Shown piece by piece: positions 42,616-50,492 of a DNA stretch of 64,000 nucleotides. The position numbers were made by a program, and so were the translations under genes. Location of the stretch: positions 67,245 to 131,244 of the forward strand of contig JAAZIU010000028.1 of assembly GCA_012800735.1 (NCBI GenBank), in the 5' to 3' direction. The notes below the pieces were generated by a model, which saw only the letters and a list, made by a program, of their open reading frames with translations, did not search any database and was not told the DNA's origin. Every line of letters begins with the position of its first letter. Within the stretch, counting starts at the first letter, position 1. This DNA comes from Clostridiales bacterium. Lineage in GTDB: Bacteria; Bacillota; Clostridia; Oscillospirales; CAG-272.

Positions 42616-43677
42616 AATCGCGTGTAAGGCATACCTATAATACCACGGACCGTTGGTGCAGGTGGAGAGCGTCAGCATCCGGTCGCCTTCTTTGAACTCA
42701 ATGCCCTCTCTCTGGTAGAGTGATTTTGAGTTGCACAGCTCCTCGAACTCTATGAACTGATCGTAGTTCTCGAACTCGGTGCGGATGTAGCCCTCGTCGT
42801 ATCTTGCCTTGTATATGCTGAATACTTCGTAGGTGTATATTCCGTCCGATGTGTAAATGTCGATATATTTGTTTTCTTTGAAGAAATCTTCTTCAAAAAA
42901 GTAGACAATTCCGTTGAACATCAGCCCGTCCAGCATATTATGACCGTAGATTACCGTGTTGAAATTTTTCATTATCGATTTATAGTTGCGGTAATCGGCG
43001 AAGATGGAGCCGGCGGGCAGATACTCGCCGTTGTAGGCGCGTCTGAGGTAGTAGTCGTTGTCTTCGCTCTGCACAATCGGATAGCTTATCTGCGTCCCTC
43101 CGACGATTATCCAGCCGAAGATGTCGGGGTTTTTCAGCGACATCGCGTTCAACCTTGATTTCATCTTCTCAAGTCGGGCGTTGTAGCCGGAGAGAGTTAC
43201 GTTAGAGAGCGCCTCGTCAAGCTGCTCTGAGGTGGCGGAGGCAATCTTTGTGTTGTCAAAGCGGGGCATAGCCGCGGATTTTCTCAGCGCCGGGTTGCCC
43301 TGATAGGCGTTGTCGGGGTTTTCGAAAGCGGACGGGTCGAAGCTGAGCGTGTCAAATTCCCCCATCATGTCCGCCGCTTCGGCGTAAAGCAGCTCCGCTT
43401 TGCGGTAGTCTATCAGCTGCTGTACGATAGCGTAGGCGGAATAGGCGAAAACGCAGAGGCAGATAATAAGCAGCAGGTTCCGCGCAATATCAATCACATA
43501 ATCGGTGATTTTTTTCTTCTTCGGCGGGACCGGCGCGGCAATCTGATCCGGGGTCAGGTTATGAAGCGACCAGATAAAAGGGTTATGACCGGCTTCCTGC
43601 TCCGGATTTTTTATGAAATCTCCGTCGATAAGCGAGCGGGAATCGGTTTTGTCTTTAATATTCGCAGTTTTGTTCAT
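42595..43677 (-). CDS. srtB: Class B sortase
   Basis: The 360-residue protein has a cytoplasmic N-terminus, one membrane helix (NLLLIICLCVFAYSAYAIV, about 67-85), a long stalk region and the sortase B catalytic domain from about residue 180. His246 (YGHN), Cys340 (TLSTC) and Arg348 (YYRYALH) form the catalytic triad. Class B sortases anchor specific surface proteins or build pili. No obvious substrate with an NPxTN-like signal was seen in the window. A promoter lies at 43739-43767. The 3' end is followed by degenerate copies of itself. Confidence 0.93.
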   Translation of the reverse strand: MNKTANIKDKTDSRSLIDGDFIKNPEQEAGHNPFIWSLHNLTPDQIAAPVPPKKKKITDYVIDIARNLLLIICLCVFAYSAYAIVQQLIDYRKAELLYAEAADMMGEFDTLSFDPSAFENPDNAYQGNPALRKSAAMPRFDNTKIASATSEQLDEALSNVTLSGYNARLEKMKSRLNAMSLKNPDIFGWIIVGGTQISYPIVQSEDNDYYLRRAYNGEYLPAGSIFADYRNYKSIMKNFNTVIYGHNMLDGLMFNGIVYFFEEDFFKENKYIDIYTSDGIYTYEVFSIYKARYDEGYIRTEFENYDQFIEFEELCNSKSLYQREGIEFKEGDRMLTLSTCTNGPWYYRYALHAILINVQT

Positions 43678-43738
43678 TATGTGTTATTATAAGTCGATTT
43701 TGTTTGTGTAAATTTAATTTTTCGGCTTTCAAAATAAT

Positions 43739-43767
43739 ATTATACTTCATTTTGACGGATTTTTCAA
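43739..43767 (-). promoter_or_regulatory. Promoter for sortase B
   Basis: On the minus strand TTGAAA, 17 bases and TATAAT, about 60 bases before the sortase start. Confidence 0.8.
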
Positions 43768-43936
43768 GCGTTCATTGCTGTTTAAAGTTAACTTTTTCAA
43801 AACAAATAGGCCGGATAGCGGTTTTTCGTTTATAAAAAGCCGGTTTGCGCCGCGTCGGGTGTCAAAATTAGGCCGAATATACAAAATGTTTATCCCAAAG
43901 GGCTAAACTTCGTCGGATTTGAGTATAACTTTTTTG

Positions 43937-43965
43937 TTGCAATATCATAACTAATATGATATAAT
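43937..43965 (+). promoter_or_regulatory. Promoter for the TSUP transporter
   Basis: TTGCAA, 17 bases and TATAAT, about 33 bases before the start codon. Confidence 0.85.
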
Positions 43966-43997
43966 ACATGGCGACAAAAAAACCGGAGGCAGCCTTT

Positions 43998-44762
43998 ATG
44001 GAAACCGCTTTGAAATTTCTTGTTTATATGCTTATCGGCTTCTGCGCCCAGATGATTGACGGCACGATGGGGATGGCTTACGGCGTCTCCTGCCGCACCT
44101 TTCTGAAAACGACCGGAGTTCCGGCGGCGCTGGCGTCCGCGCTGACGCATCTTTCCGAAGTCCCGACGACGCTCGCTTCCGGCATCTCCCATATGAAGCT
44201 GAAAAACGTCGACAAAAAGCTGCTTCTGAAGTTGATGATTCCCGGCGTTATCGGCGGCGTTATCGGCGCTTATCTGCTGACGAACAAAGGCGATTTTTTA
44301 GAGCCGTTTATCGACGCTTACCTTATCATAATGGGCGGGATAATAATCTCGAAGGCTTTTTCCAAAAAAGAGAAGCCCCCGAAGGAGCCGGGCGCATACG
44401 TTTATCCGCTGGGGCTTGTCGGCGGCTTCTGCGACGCCGCGGGCGGCGGGGGCTGGGGGCCTATCGTCACGTCGACGATGGTCGCAACCGGATACGACGT
44501 CAAGCGCACTATCGGCACGGTAAATACCGCCGAATTCGTCGTCACGATGGCGGAGACTGTCGCATTCATCCCGATTCTGACAGCGGAGTTTCTCCGGTAT
44601 GCGGAGATGGTGCTTGCGATAGTCATCGGCGGCGTCATCGCCGCGCCGCTCGCGGCAACTCTCTGCAAAAAGCTGCCGGTAAAGCCGCTGCTGGGGATTG
44701 TAGGAACGCTGATAATTCTTCTCAATATCTGGAATCTTTTGAAGTATTTCGGAGTGGTGTGA
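43998..44762 (+). CDS. TSUP (TauE/SafE) family membrane transporter
   Basis: The start at 43998 follows CCGGAGG; an upstream ATG at 43968 would overlap the promoter -10. The 254-residue protein has seven to eight membrane segments. Two inverted half-repeats carry the family stretches QMIDGTMGMAYGVSC and GGFCDAAGGGGWGPIVTSTM, the second resembling the TauE/SafE G-G-G-x-G-P core. Members export sulfite, sulfoacetate or related sulfur and organic anions. No sulfur gene is adjacent. A strong terminator follows at 44769. Confidence 0.9.
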   Translation: METALKFLVYMLIGFCAQMIDGTMGMAYGVSCRTFLKTTGVPAALASALTHLSEVPTTLASGISHMKLKNVDKKLLLKLMIPGVIGGVIGAYLLTNKGDFLEPFIDAYLIIMGGIIISKAFSKKEKPPKEPGAYVYPLGLVGGFCDAAGGGGWGPIVTSTMVATGYDVKRTIGTVNTAEFVVTMAETVAFIPILTAEFLRYAEMVLAIVIGGVIAAPLAATLCKKLPVKPLLGIVGTLIILLNIWNLLKYFGVV

Positions 44763-44765
44763 ATA

Positions 44766-44800
44766 ATAAAGGAACGGTGATGAACCGTTCCTTTTTGTTG
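44766..44800. terminator. Two-directional terminator after the TSUP gene
   Basis: AAGGAACGGT pairs with ACCGTTCCTT around GATGA (44769-44793), followed by TTTTTGTT on the plus strand and TATTATT on the minus strand, so it also ends the 44821 gene. Confidence 0.85.
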
Positions 44801-44820
44801 TTTTTATCGGAAAACCAAGG

Positions 44821-46071
44821 TTATTTCCCCTGTCCTGCCAGCCACTTCTTCCTCAGCCCCTCATAAACGGAGTCGGGGATGTCCCTGTCGCCGTATTTGC
44901 TTGTCGGAAGCAGCTGATCGCCTGCGACGGCGGGATTTGTGCAGTGATGATCATTCCGCCATTTGTTCCGCTCTTTCTTGTCGCGCAGGTCGGGGATAGC
45001 CCACGGCTTGCTGCCGTCGAGGATGGAGCGGTAGGCGAGCAGTCCGCACATGCTCATCATCGCCGCCTGATGGACGTCGATAGACCATTTGCCGTCCTCG
45101 CGTCCCAATATCTTTTCTATAAAGAAGTAAGTCGGATAGAAGTCGGAGCCGCCGTGGCCGGACATTCCGCTTCTTGCGGCAAGCTCCGCCGAGACGAACT
45201 TTTCCGGGACGTATATCTCGTTATTGCCGCTCCAGTCGGGATTTTCGATATAGCAGCGGACTTTGCCGTCGCCGAGCGCTTCGAGACAGCCGCGCTCGCC
45301 GTAAATTGAATAGAAGACTCCTTCGGCGCCGCGCTTGAGCGCCCCGTGAAGTGATTTTACGACGGCGCCGTTGTCGAGCGTCACCATCTCGATACCGGAG
45401 GCGTGGCCGCCGGGGTGTCCGAGGTGATAGAACTCCTCGATAGGCGGGTTTTCAAAGCCGACCACCTGAACCGGCCGCCGCCCTGTCGCCATGATAATCG
45501 GTCCCAATGAGTGGGTGCAGTAGAATGTCGGGATGAGCCGGTTGCGCCAGTGGTTCTTTTCGCCGTAGGTTATATCCAGCCAGCAGGAGGCGCAGTCGTG
45601 GATGTAATGACATTCGGCGTAATTGACTTCGCCGATGTCGCCGTTCTGATACCGCCGCCACATTTCGAATGTCTTGTCCATGTAGCAGTAGTTTTCGGCG
45701 TAGGCGTAGACAAGCCCGCTTTCTTCAACCGCTTCGATAAGCTCGACGAGCTGACCCATCGTTTCGGTCGGTAGCACCTCCGACATGACATGCTTTCCCT
45801 TTTCAAAGCATTTCAGCGCGTAAATGCCGTGCTCCGTCGCATAGTTTGCCAGGACGACGGCGTCCATATCGCATTTGATAAAGTCGTCGAAGTTGTCGAA
45901 CAGCTCGACTTTCACTCCGAATTTGTCCGCTTCGGCTTTTACCGAATCAAGCAGCGGGACGTATTTGTCGCAGACGGCGACAAGCTCGGCGTCGGGATTC
46001 CGCAGCAGCGCCGAAATCATCGAACGTCCCCGACCTCCGCCGAAGACGCCGGTTTTAATCTTTCTTGCCAT
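44821..46071 (-). CDS. Gfo/Idh/MocA family oxidoreductase
   Basis: The 416-residue protein starts with the Rossmann motif TGVFGGGRGRSMISAL and has SEVLPTETM where the family has EKP, a variant seen in the larger Gfo/Idh subgroups. Later motifs (EYCHYIHDCASCW-like NYAECHYIHDC, HSLGPIIMATGRRP) agree with sugar and inositol dehydrogenases. It is likely part of a sugar-acid pathway, because a lactonase gene is directly upstream (39-base gap) and LarA-like, GH20-like and glycerate kinase genes follow nearby. The substrate is unknown. Confidence 0.9.
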   Translation of the reverse strand: MARKIKTGVFGGGRGRSMISALLRNPDAELVAVCDKYVPLLDSVKAEADKFGVKVELFDNFDDFIKCDMDAVVLANYATEHGIYALKCFEKGKHVMSEVLPTETMGQLVELIEAVEESGLVYAYAENYCYMDKTFEMWRRYQNGDIGEVNYAECHYIHDCASCWLDITYGEKNHWRNRLIPTFYCTHSLGPIIMATGRRPVQVVGFENPPIEEFYHLGHPGGHASGIEMVTLDNGAVVKSLHGALKRGAEGVFYSIYGERGCLEALGDGKVRCYIENPDWSGNNEIYVPEKFVSAELAARSGMSGHGGSDFYPTYFFIEKILGREDGKWSIDVHQAAMMSMCGLLAYRSILDGSKPWAIPDLRDKKERNKWRNDHHCTNPAVAGDQLLPTSKYGDRDIPDSVYEGLRKKWLAGQGK

Positions 46072-46109
46072 GGTTTTATCCTTTCATTTTTATGTTAATG
46101 TAATGTCAG

Positions 46110-47156
46110 TCAGTTCAGAAATACGATATTGTTCGGCGCGGGAACGGAAAGTTCTCCCGGCAGTCGGGTAAGCATGCCGTCTTCGCCGACGGAAAAAGCG
46201 GTCACGGTATTCTCCCGCTCGTTTGCCGAGAGAAGAAGTTTTCCGTCGGGGGAGATATTGATATCTCTCGGCCAGTCGCCGCCGCAGGGGATGTGCTGCA
46301 GCTTTGTAAGGCTGTTGTCCCGGCTGCGGGCGAAGACTTGAATTGAGTTGTCATAGCGGACGCAGGTGTAAAGATAGTTTCCGCAGGGAGAGAACCTTAT
46401 CGCCGCGCCGGTGCAGAGGTCGCGGTAAGCCGTGTCATGTCCCGGTTCAAGCAGATCGTAGCTTGCGACGTATTTCAGCCGCCGTCCGTCGTATGAAAGG
46501 CGGTGGACGGTGCTGTCAAGCTCGTTTATCGTGTACGCGGCCTTTCCGTCCGGACTGAAAATCATATGCCGCGCTCCCGATCTCGGCGGCAGCGAAACGA
46601 AGCTTTGCATCCGCAGGTCTCGGTCGTATAAAACCACTTTATCAATACCGAGGTCGACGGCGCAAATTTGCTCGCCATCGGGGGTGAAGATAACCTGATG
46701 CAGATGCGCCTTCTCCTGCCGCCCGACAAATGGTCCGCTGCCGGCGTGCTTCACTCTTGCGGTCACCCGGTAGTTCCCGTTTTCGTCGGGGCTTAACTTC
46801 ACGGCAGAGCCGGAGCCGTAATTTGCAACGTAAACATCGCCGCCGCCGCGGGTAATGTGGCATCCGGAAGTCCCCTCACACGACACCGGCGGGGCAAAGT
46901 CGGAAAGCTCGCCGTCCGGCGCCGATTCTGCGCAGGTATAAAACGATTCGGATACAACGTCGCCGAAAACGCCGAAAGCTCCGCCGTCACCCCGGAAGAC
47001 GACATCGAGCCGCCCGCCGGAAAGCTCCATATACATCGGTTTTGTAAGCGGAAAAAGCTTTACCTTTTCGGGAAGTCCGCCGTCGCTCCGGCAGAGCAGA
47101 ACGCCGCCGCCCGCTTTTTCATCGGCGCCTGAAAGGATATATAAAAGGTTTGACAT
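46110..47156 (-). CDS. Lactonase family seven-bladed beta-propeller (6-phosphogluconolactonase-like)
   Basis: The 348-residue protein is built from repeated propeller blades with the FSPDGKAAYTINELDSTVH, RFSPCGNYLYTCVRYDNSIQ and ISPDGKLLLSANERENTVTA pattern of the Pgl/YbhE lactonases, which hydrolyse sugar lactones such as 6-phosphogluconolactone. No signal peptide is present. A GGAGG ribosome site and a TTGACA-N17-TATAAT promoter lie just upstream. Pairing with the Gfo/Idh dehydrogenase suggests oxidation of a sugar followed by opening of the lactone; the sugar is inferred only. Confidence 0.9.
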   Translation of the reverse strand: MSNLLYILSGADEKAGGGVLLCRSDGGLPEKVKLFPLTKPMYMELSGGRLDVVFRGDGGAFGVFGDVVSESFYTCAESAPDGELSDFAPPVSCEGTSGCHITRGGGDVYVANYGSGSAVKLSPDENGNYRVTARVKHAGSGPFVGRQEKAHLHQVIFTPDGEQICAVDLGIDKVVLYDRDLRMQSFVSLPPRSGARHMIFSPDGKAAYTINELDSTVHRLSYDGRRLKYVASYDLLEPGHDTAYRDLCTGAAIRFSPCGNYLYTCVRYDNSIQVFARSRDNSLTKLQHIPCGGDWPRDINISPDGKLLLSANERENTVTAFSVGEDGMLTRLPGELSVPAPNNIVFLN

Positions 47157-47187
47157 AATAAAACACCTCCGTCTTTCTTTGATTCAA

Positions 47188-47216
47188 ATTATACAGCATA
47201 CCTCCGCTTTTGTCAA
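47188..47216 (-). promoter_or_regulatory. Promoter for lactonase and Gfo/Idh genes
   Basis: On the minus strand TTGACA, 17 bases and TATAAT, 9 bases from the divergent promoter at 47225. Confidence 0.88.
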
Positions 47217-47224
47217 TAAGGCGG

Positions 47225-47253
47225 TTGACAAAAAGAAATATAAGATGTATAAT
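47225..47253 (+). promoter_or_regulatory. Promoter for the SGNH/LarA/GH20 gene run
   Basis: TTGACA, 17 bases and TATAAT, back to back with the lactonase promoter. A shared regulator could act on both. Confidence 0.88.
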
Positions 47254-47337
47254 TGATATAACTTAAAGAAACTGCGGAAAACACCGACCGCGGCGGGCTT
47301 TGCCGCATATAAAATACAGGATAAGGAATATATTTTT

Positions 47338-48072
47338 ATGATGAATTTTTTGTCACTGCTGGCGGTGAAGTCGGCGGATGCTTACGGCGCGCGCCCCGCC
47401 GTTCTCGGCATCATCGGCGACAGCGTTTCAAACGGCTGTTTTGAAGTGCTCGACCACTCGGACGGCGGCATCGAAGCAGTTTACGACACCGAGAACAACT
47501 ATGCGTCGATTTTGCGCAGGATGCTGATGACGCTTTACCCCCACGGGCAGCTCAACATAGTAAACGCCGCGATAAACGGCGACTCGGCGCCGGGAGGACT
47601 TCGGCGGGTATACCGCGATCTGATTCCTTATAAGCCGGATTTGACTGTTATCTGCTACGGACTCAACGACGTAAACGGCGGACCAGAAAATCTCGGCAAT
47701 TACCGCGAAGCGATGACCGGACTTATCCGCGCCGTCAAAGCCGCGGGGAGCGAAGTCATAGTCATGACGCCGCAGCCGATGAATTACTACGTTCACAAGC
47801 GGCTGCTGAGCAAGACGCAGCGGGAGATAGCCGAAAAATTCGCCGCGCTCCAGAACGGCGGCGTCCTTGACCTTTATATCGACTGCGCCCGCGAAACGGC
47901 GGCGGCGGAGGGCGCCGTCCTCTGCGACTGCTACGAAAGATGGATGTCTTTGCGCCGGGGCGGAGTTGACACGACGGCGCTGCTTTCGAACCTTTTGAAC
48001 CACCCGTCCCGCGAAATGCACCTGCTGTTTGCTTACGAGCTTGCGCGGACGATGTTTGAAACCGAAACTTAA
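47338..48072 (+). CDS. SGNH/GDSL hydrolase
   Basis: The 244-residue protein has block I IIGDSVSNG with Ser29, the Asn-containing INAAINGDSA (block II/III), GLNDVNGG near residue 108, and NHPSREMH with the catalytic His near the C-terminus. No export signal is present. SGNH enzymes remove acyl groups from sugars, lipids or polymers. It heads the plus-strand run 47338-50429 behind a strong promoter; AAGGA lies 10 bases before the ATG. Substrate unknown; a deacetylase step in sugar use is an inference from the neighbours. Confidence 0.85.
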   Translation: MMNFLSLLAVKSADAYGARPAVLGIIGDSVSNGCFEVLDHSDGGIEAVYDTENNYASILRRMLMTLYPHGQLNIVNAAINGDSAPGGLRRVYRDLIPYKPDLTVICYGLNDVNGGPENLGNYREAMTGLIRAVKAAGSEVIVMTPQPMNYYVHKRLLSKTQREIAEKFAALQNGGVLDLYIDCARETAAAEGAVLCDCYERWMSLRRGGVDTTALLSNLLNHPSREMHLLFAYELARTMFETET

Positions 48073-48133
48073 TTAATACGAAATATAAACCGGACGGCTT
48101 CCGCTGCTGTCCGATTGAAATAAGGAGGATTTC

Positions 48134-49402
48134 ATGATACTCAGAAGCAAAGAGGGACTTTCCCGCGAAGAGATACGCAAAGCGCTGATAGAATCGCTGC
48201 CGGGCGACCTTCCGAAAAAAGCGCTGCTGCTGCCGCCCGACTATACCCGCCTTTACAGCGGCGCGGGGCTTATCTGCGCCGAATATTATTCCTGGCTTGA
48301 ATCGCAGGGAGTTGAGTGCTGGGTTATGCCGGCGCTGGGAACGCACGTTCCGATGACTGAGGCGGAAGTCGAAGACTTCTTTTTGGGCGTTGTGCCGATG
48401 GATAGAATCATAGTCCACCGCTGGAGGGATGACGTCGTAAAGCTGGGCGAAGTCCCGGCGGAATTTGTAAAAGAAGTGTCGGAAGGGCTTGTCGACACAC
48501 CTATCGAAGTCGAAGTCAACAAGCATATCGTTTCCGGCGAATACGGCCTTATCATCTCGATGGGGCAGGTCGTGCCGCACGAAGTCGTTGGCATGGCGAA
48601 CTACTCGAAGAACATCTTCGTCGGATGCGGCGGCGCTTCGATGATAAACTCCTCGCATATGCTCGGCGCGTTTTACGGCCTTGAGCGGATAATGGGGCGG
48701 GATTTTTCGCCGGTGAGAAAGGTGTTTGACTACGCCGAGACGCATTTCATCTCCGACCTCCCGGTTTTATACGTCCTTACCACGACGACAAACGTCGGCG
48801 ACGACGTCTTCATCCACGGCCTTTACATCGGCCGCGGCCGCGAATATTTTGAGGCGGCGGTAAAGGACAGTCAGGGCTACAACCTCATTGCGCTTGACGA
48901 GCCGATAAAAAAAGCCGTCGTTTTCCTCGACCCGCGCGAGTTCAAGTCGACCTGGCTCGGCAACAAGGCGGTTTACCGTACCCGGATGGCGATTGCCGAC
49001 GACGGGGAGCTTATCGTGCTTGCGCCCGGCGTCATTAAATTCGGCGAAGACGACGAAAACGACCGGCTTATCCGCAAATACGGCTATGTCGGCCGGGAAA
49101 ATGTGCTTGATTTGGTAAAAGACGAGAATAACGCCGACCTGCTTGCGAATATGTCCGTCGCGGCGCACCTTATCCACGGCAGCTCCGACGGCCGCTTCAA
49201 CATAACCTACTGCACGAAGCCGGAGAACTTGACCGAAGAAGCCGTCCGCGGCGTCAGCTTCGGATGGATGGATTACGAGGAGACGATTAAAAAATACGAC
49301 CCGTCAAAGCTCAAGATCGGATACAACGAAGTCGACGGCGAGCGTATCTATTATATCCCGAACCCGGCGCTCGGTCTCTGGAGCCTGAAAAACCAAAACT
49401 GA
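48134..49402 (+). CDS. LarA family nickel-pincer-type enzyme (lactate racemase-like)
   Basis: The 422-residue protein matches the LarA pattern: PPDYTR (35-40), ALGTHVPMTEAE with His71, VPHEVVGMANYSKN with His149 and Lys159, and SSHM with His175. The His-Lys spacing of 10 and Lys-His spacing of 16 equal those of the characterised lactate racemase, where Lys binds the nickel-pincer cofactor and the last His ligates nickel. Relatives racemise or epimerise hydroxy acids. The cofactor-synthesis genes larB, larC and larE are not in the window. AAGGAGG precedes the ATG. The hydroxy acid used is unknown, but a sugar-acid pathway would fit the neighbours. Confidence 0.87.
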   Translation: MILRSKEGLSREEIRKALIESLPGDLPKKALLLPPDYTRLYSGAGLICAEYYSWLESQGVECWVMPALGTHVPMTEAEVEDFFLGVVPMDRIIVHRWRDDVVKLGEVPAEFVKEVSEGLVDTPIEVEVNKHIVSGEYGLIISMGQVVPHEVVGMANYSKNIFVGCGGASMINSSHMLGAFYGLERIMGRDFSPVRKVFDYAETHFISDLPVLYVLTTTTNVGDDVFIHGLYIGRGREYFEAAVKDSQGYNLIALDEPIKKAVVFLDPREFKSTWLGNKAVYRTRMAIADDGELIVLAPGVIKFGEDDENDRLIRKYGYVGRENVLDLVKDENNADLLANMSVAAHLIHGSSDGRFNITYCTKPENLTEEAVRGVSFGWMDYEETIKKYDPSKLKIGYNEVDGERIYYIPNPALGLWSLKNQN

Positions 49403-49445
49403 GATAAACGAGAATCCACCCGCAGCTTTTAACGGAGGTATTGAA

Positions 49446-50429
49446 ATGTACAGCTATCCCTGGCCATTGAAAGGAATCTGCCTCGGCGCGCCGCAGAGCG
49501 GCGATATCGGCCTGTTCGAAAGATTCGTAAACGAGCGGCTTCAAAAGGACGGTATAAACACCCTCGTGCTGCTCACCCGCTATCGCTACGCCTTCGATTC
49601 GCACCCCGAATGCCGCGCCGACAACCCCTTAAGCTACGAAGACGCCCGGCGGATAAAGAAAATCTGCTCCGACGCCGGAATCGAGCTGATACCGAAGATG
49701 AACTTAATGGGGCATCAGTCGGGAAAAAGCCGCGAGAGCATGGACGGACTGCTCCGGGGGCATCCGGAATTCGACGAAACTCCCGACCTCGACGCCGTCG
49801 AATACTGCCGCAGCCTCTGCCCGTCGAACGGCGAGTGCCTCAACATTGTCTGCAACCTTATGGACGAAATGTGCGACGCTTTCGGCGCTTCGACAATGCA
49901 TATCGGCTGCGACGAGGTGTTTGAAATCGGAAAATGCCCCCTCTGCCGCAAGAAGTCCAACGCCGAGCTGTTCGCCGGCTGGATAAATTCGCTTTACGAG
50001 CATCTCGCCGAGCGGGGGATAAAGACGATGATGTGGGGCGACCGCCTTTTAAACGGCAACGAAACCGGCTACGGCGGCTGGGAGGCTTCGAACAACGGAA
50101 CTGACTTGGCGATAGATATGCTGCCGAAAGACATCATCATCTGCGACTGGCATTACGAAATGATGGAGAAATATCCGTCCGTCGACATCTTTGCCGACCA
50201 CGGCTATGAAATCATCATCTGCCCGTGGCGCTACCGCAAAAACGCGCACGCTTTCGCCGACTACGCTGTTTCCCGCGACCGCGGACACATCAAGGGACTG
50301 ATGATAACCACCTGGTGCGACCCGAAAAAGGTAATGCTTGAGCTGCTCGGCACTCCCGTAAAGGACGAAGGCGGCTGGAACGCGCACGAACTCGTCGCGG
50401 ACAACTACCGCAGCTTCTTTGTCGAATAA
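49446..50429 (+). CDS. Glycoside hydrolase family 20-like protein
   Basis: The 327-residue protein folds as a TIM barrel with the family 20 catalytic pair in HIGCDEVFEIGKCPLC (Asp156, Glu157). It contains neither a signal peptide nor the usual N-terminal GH20b domain, so it is a stand-alone cytoplasmic catalytic domain. The sequence GIELIPKMNLMGHQSG and WGDRLLNGN also agree with hexosaminidase-type barrels. GH20 enzymes release terminal GlcNAc or GalNAc. It is last in the 47338-50429 run and is followed by a two-directional terminator. Activity on a hexosamine is family-based inference. Confidence 0.82.
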   Translation: MYSYPWPLKGICLGAPQSGDIGLFERFVNERLQKDGINTLVLLTRYRYAFDSHPECRADNPLSYEDARRIKKICSDAGIELIPKMNLMGHQSGKSRESMDGLLRGHPEFDETPDLDAVEYCRSLCPSNGECLNIVCNLMDEMCDAFGASTMHIGCDEVFEIGKCPLCRKKSNAELFAGWINSLYEHLAERGIKTMMWGDRLLNGNETGYGGWEASNNGTDLAIDMLPKDIIICDWHYEMMEKYPSVDIFADHGYEIIICPWRYRKNAHAFADYAVSRDRGHIKGLMITTWCDPKKVMLELLGTPVKDEGGWNAHELVADNYRSFFVE

Positions 50430-50432
50430 GCT

Positions 50433-50477
50433 TAAAAAGCCGCGTCGGAAATATCTCCCGGCGCGGCGCTGTTTTTA
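50433..50477. terminator. Two-directional terminator between GH20-like and glycyl radical enzyme genes
   Basis: GCCGCGTCGG pairs with CCGGCGCGGC with one bulge, with a T run on both sides (CTGTTTTTAT on plus, TTTTTAAG on minus). Confidence 0.85.
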
Positions 50478-50492
50478 TATGCTTTAATTCTT

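Larger units (their letters stand above)
43678..43997. other. Intergenic region with two divergent promoters
   Basis: This 320-base gap holds the sortase promoter (minus) and the TSUP promoter (plus). Between them at about 43818-43848 is a weak hairpin (CGGTTTTT with AAAAAGCCG). No gene or known riboswitch was seen. Confidence 0.6.
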
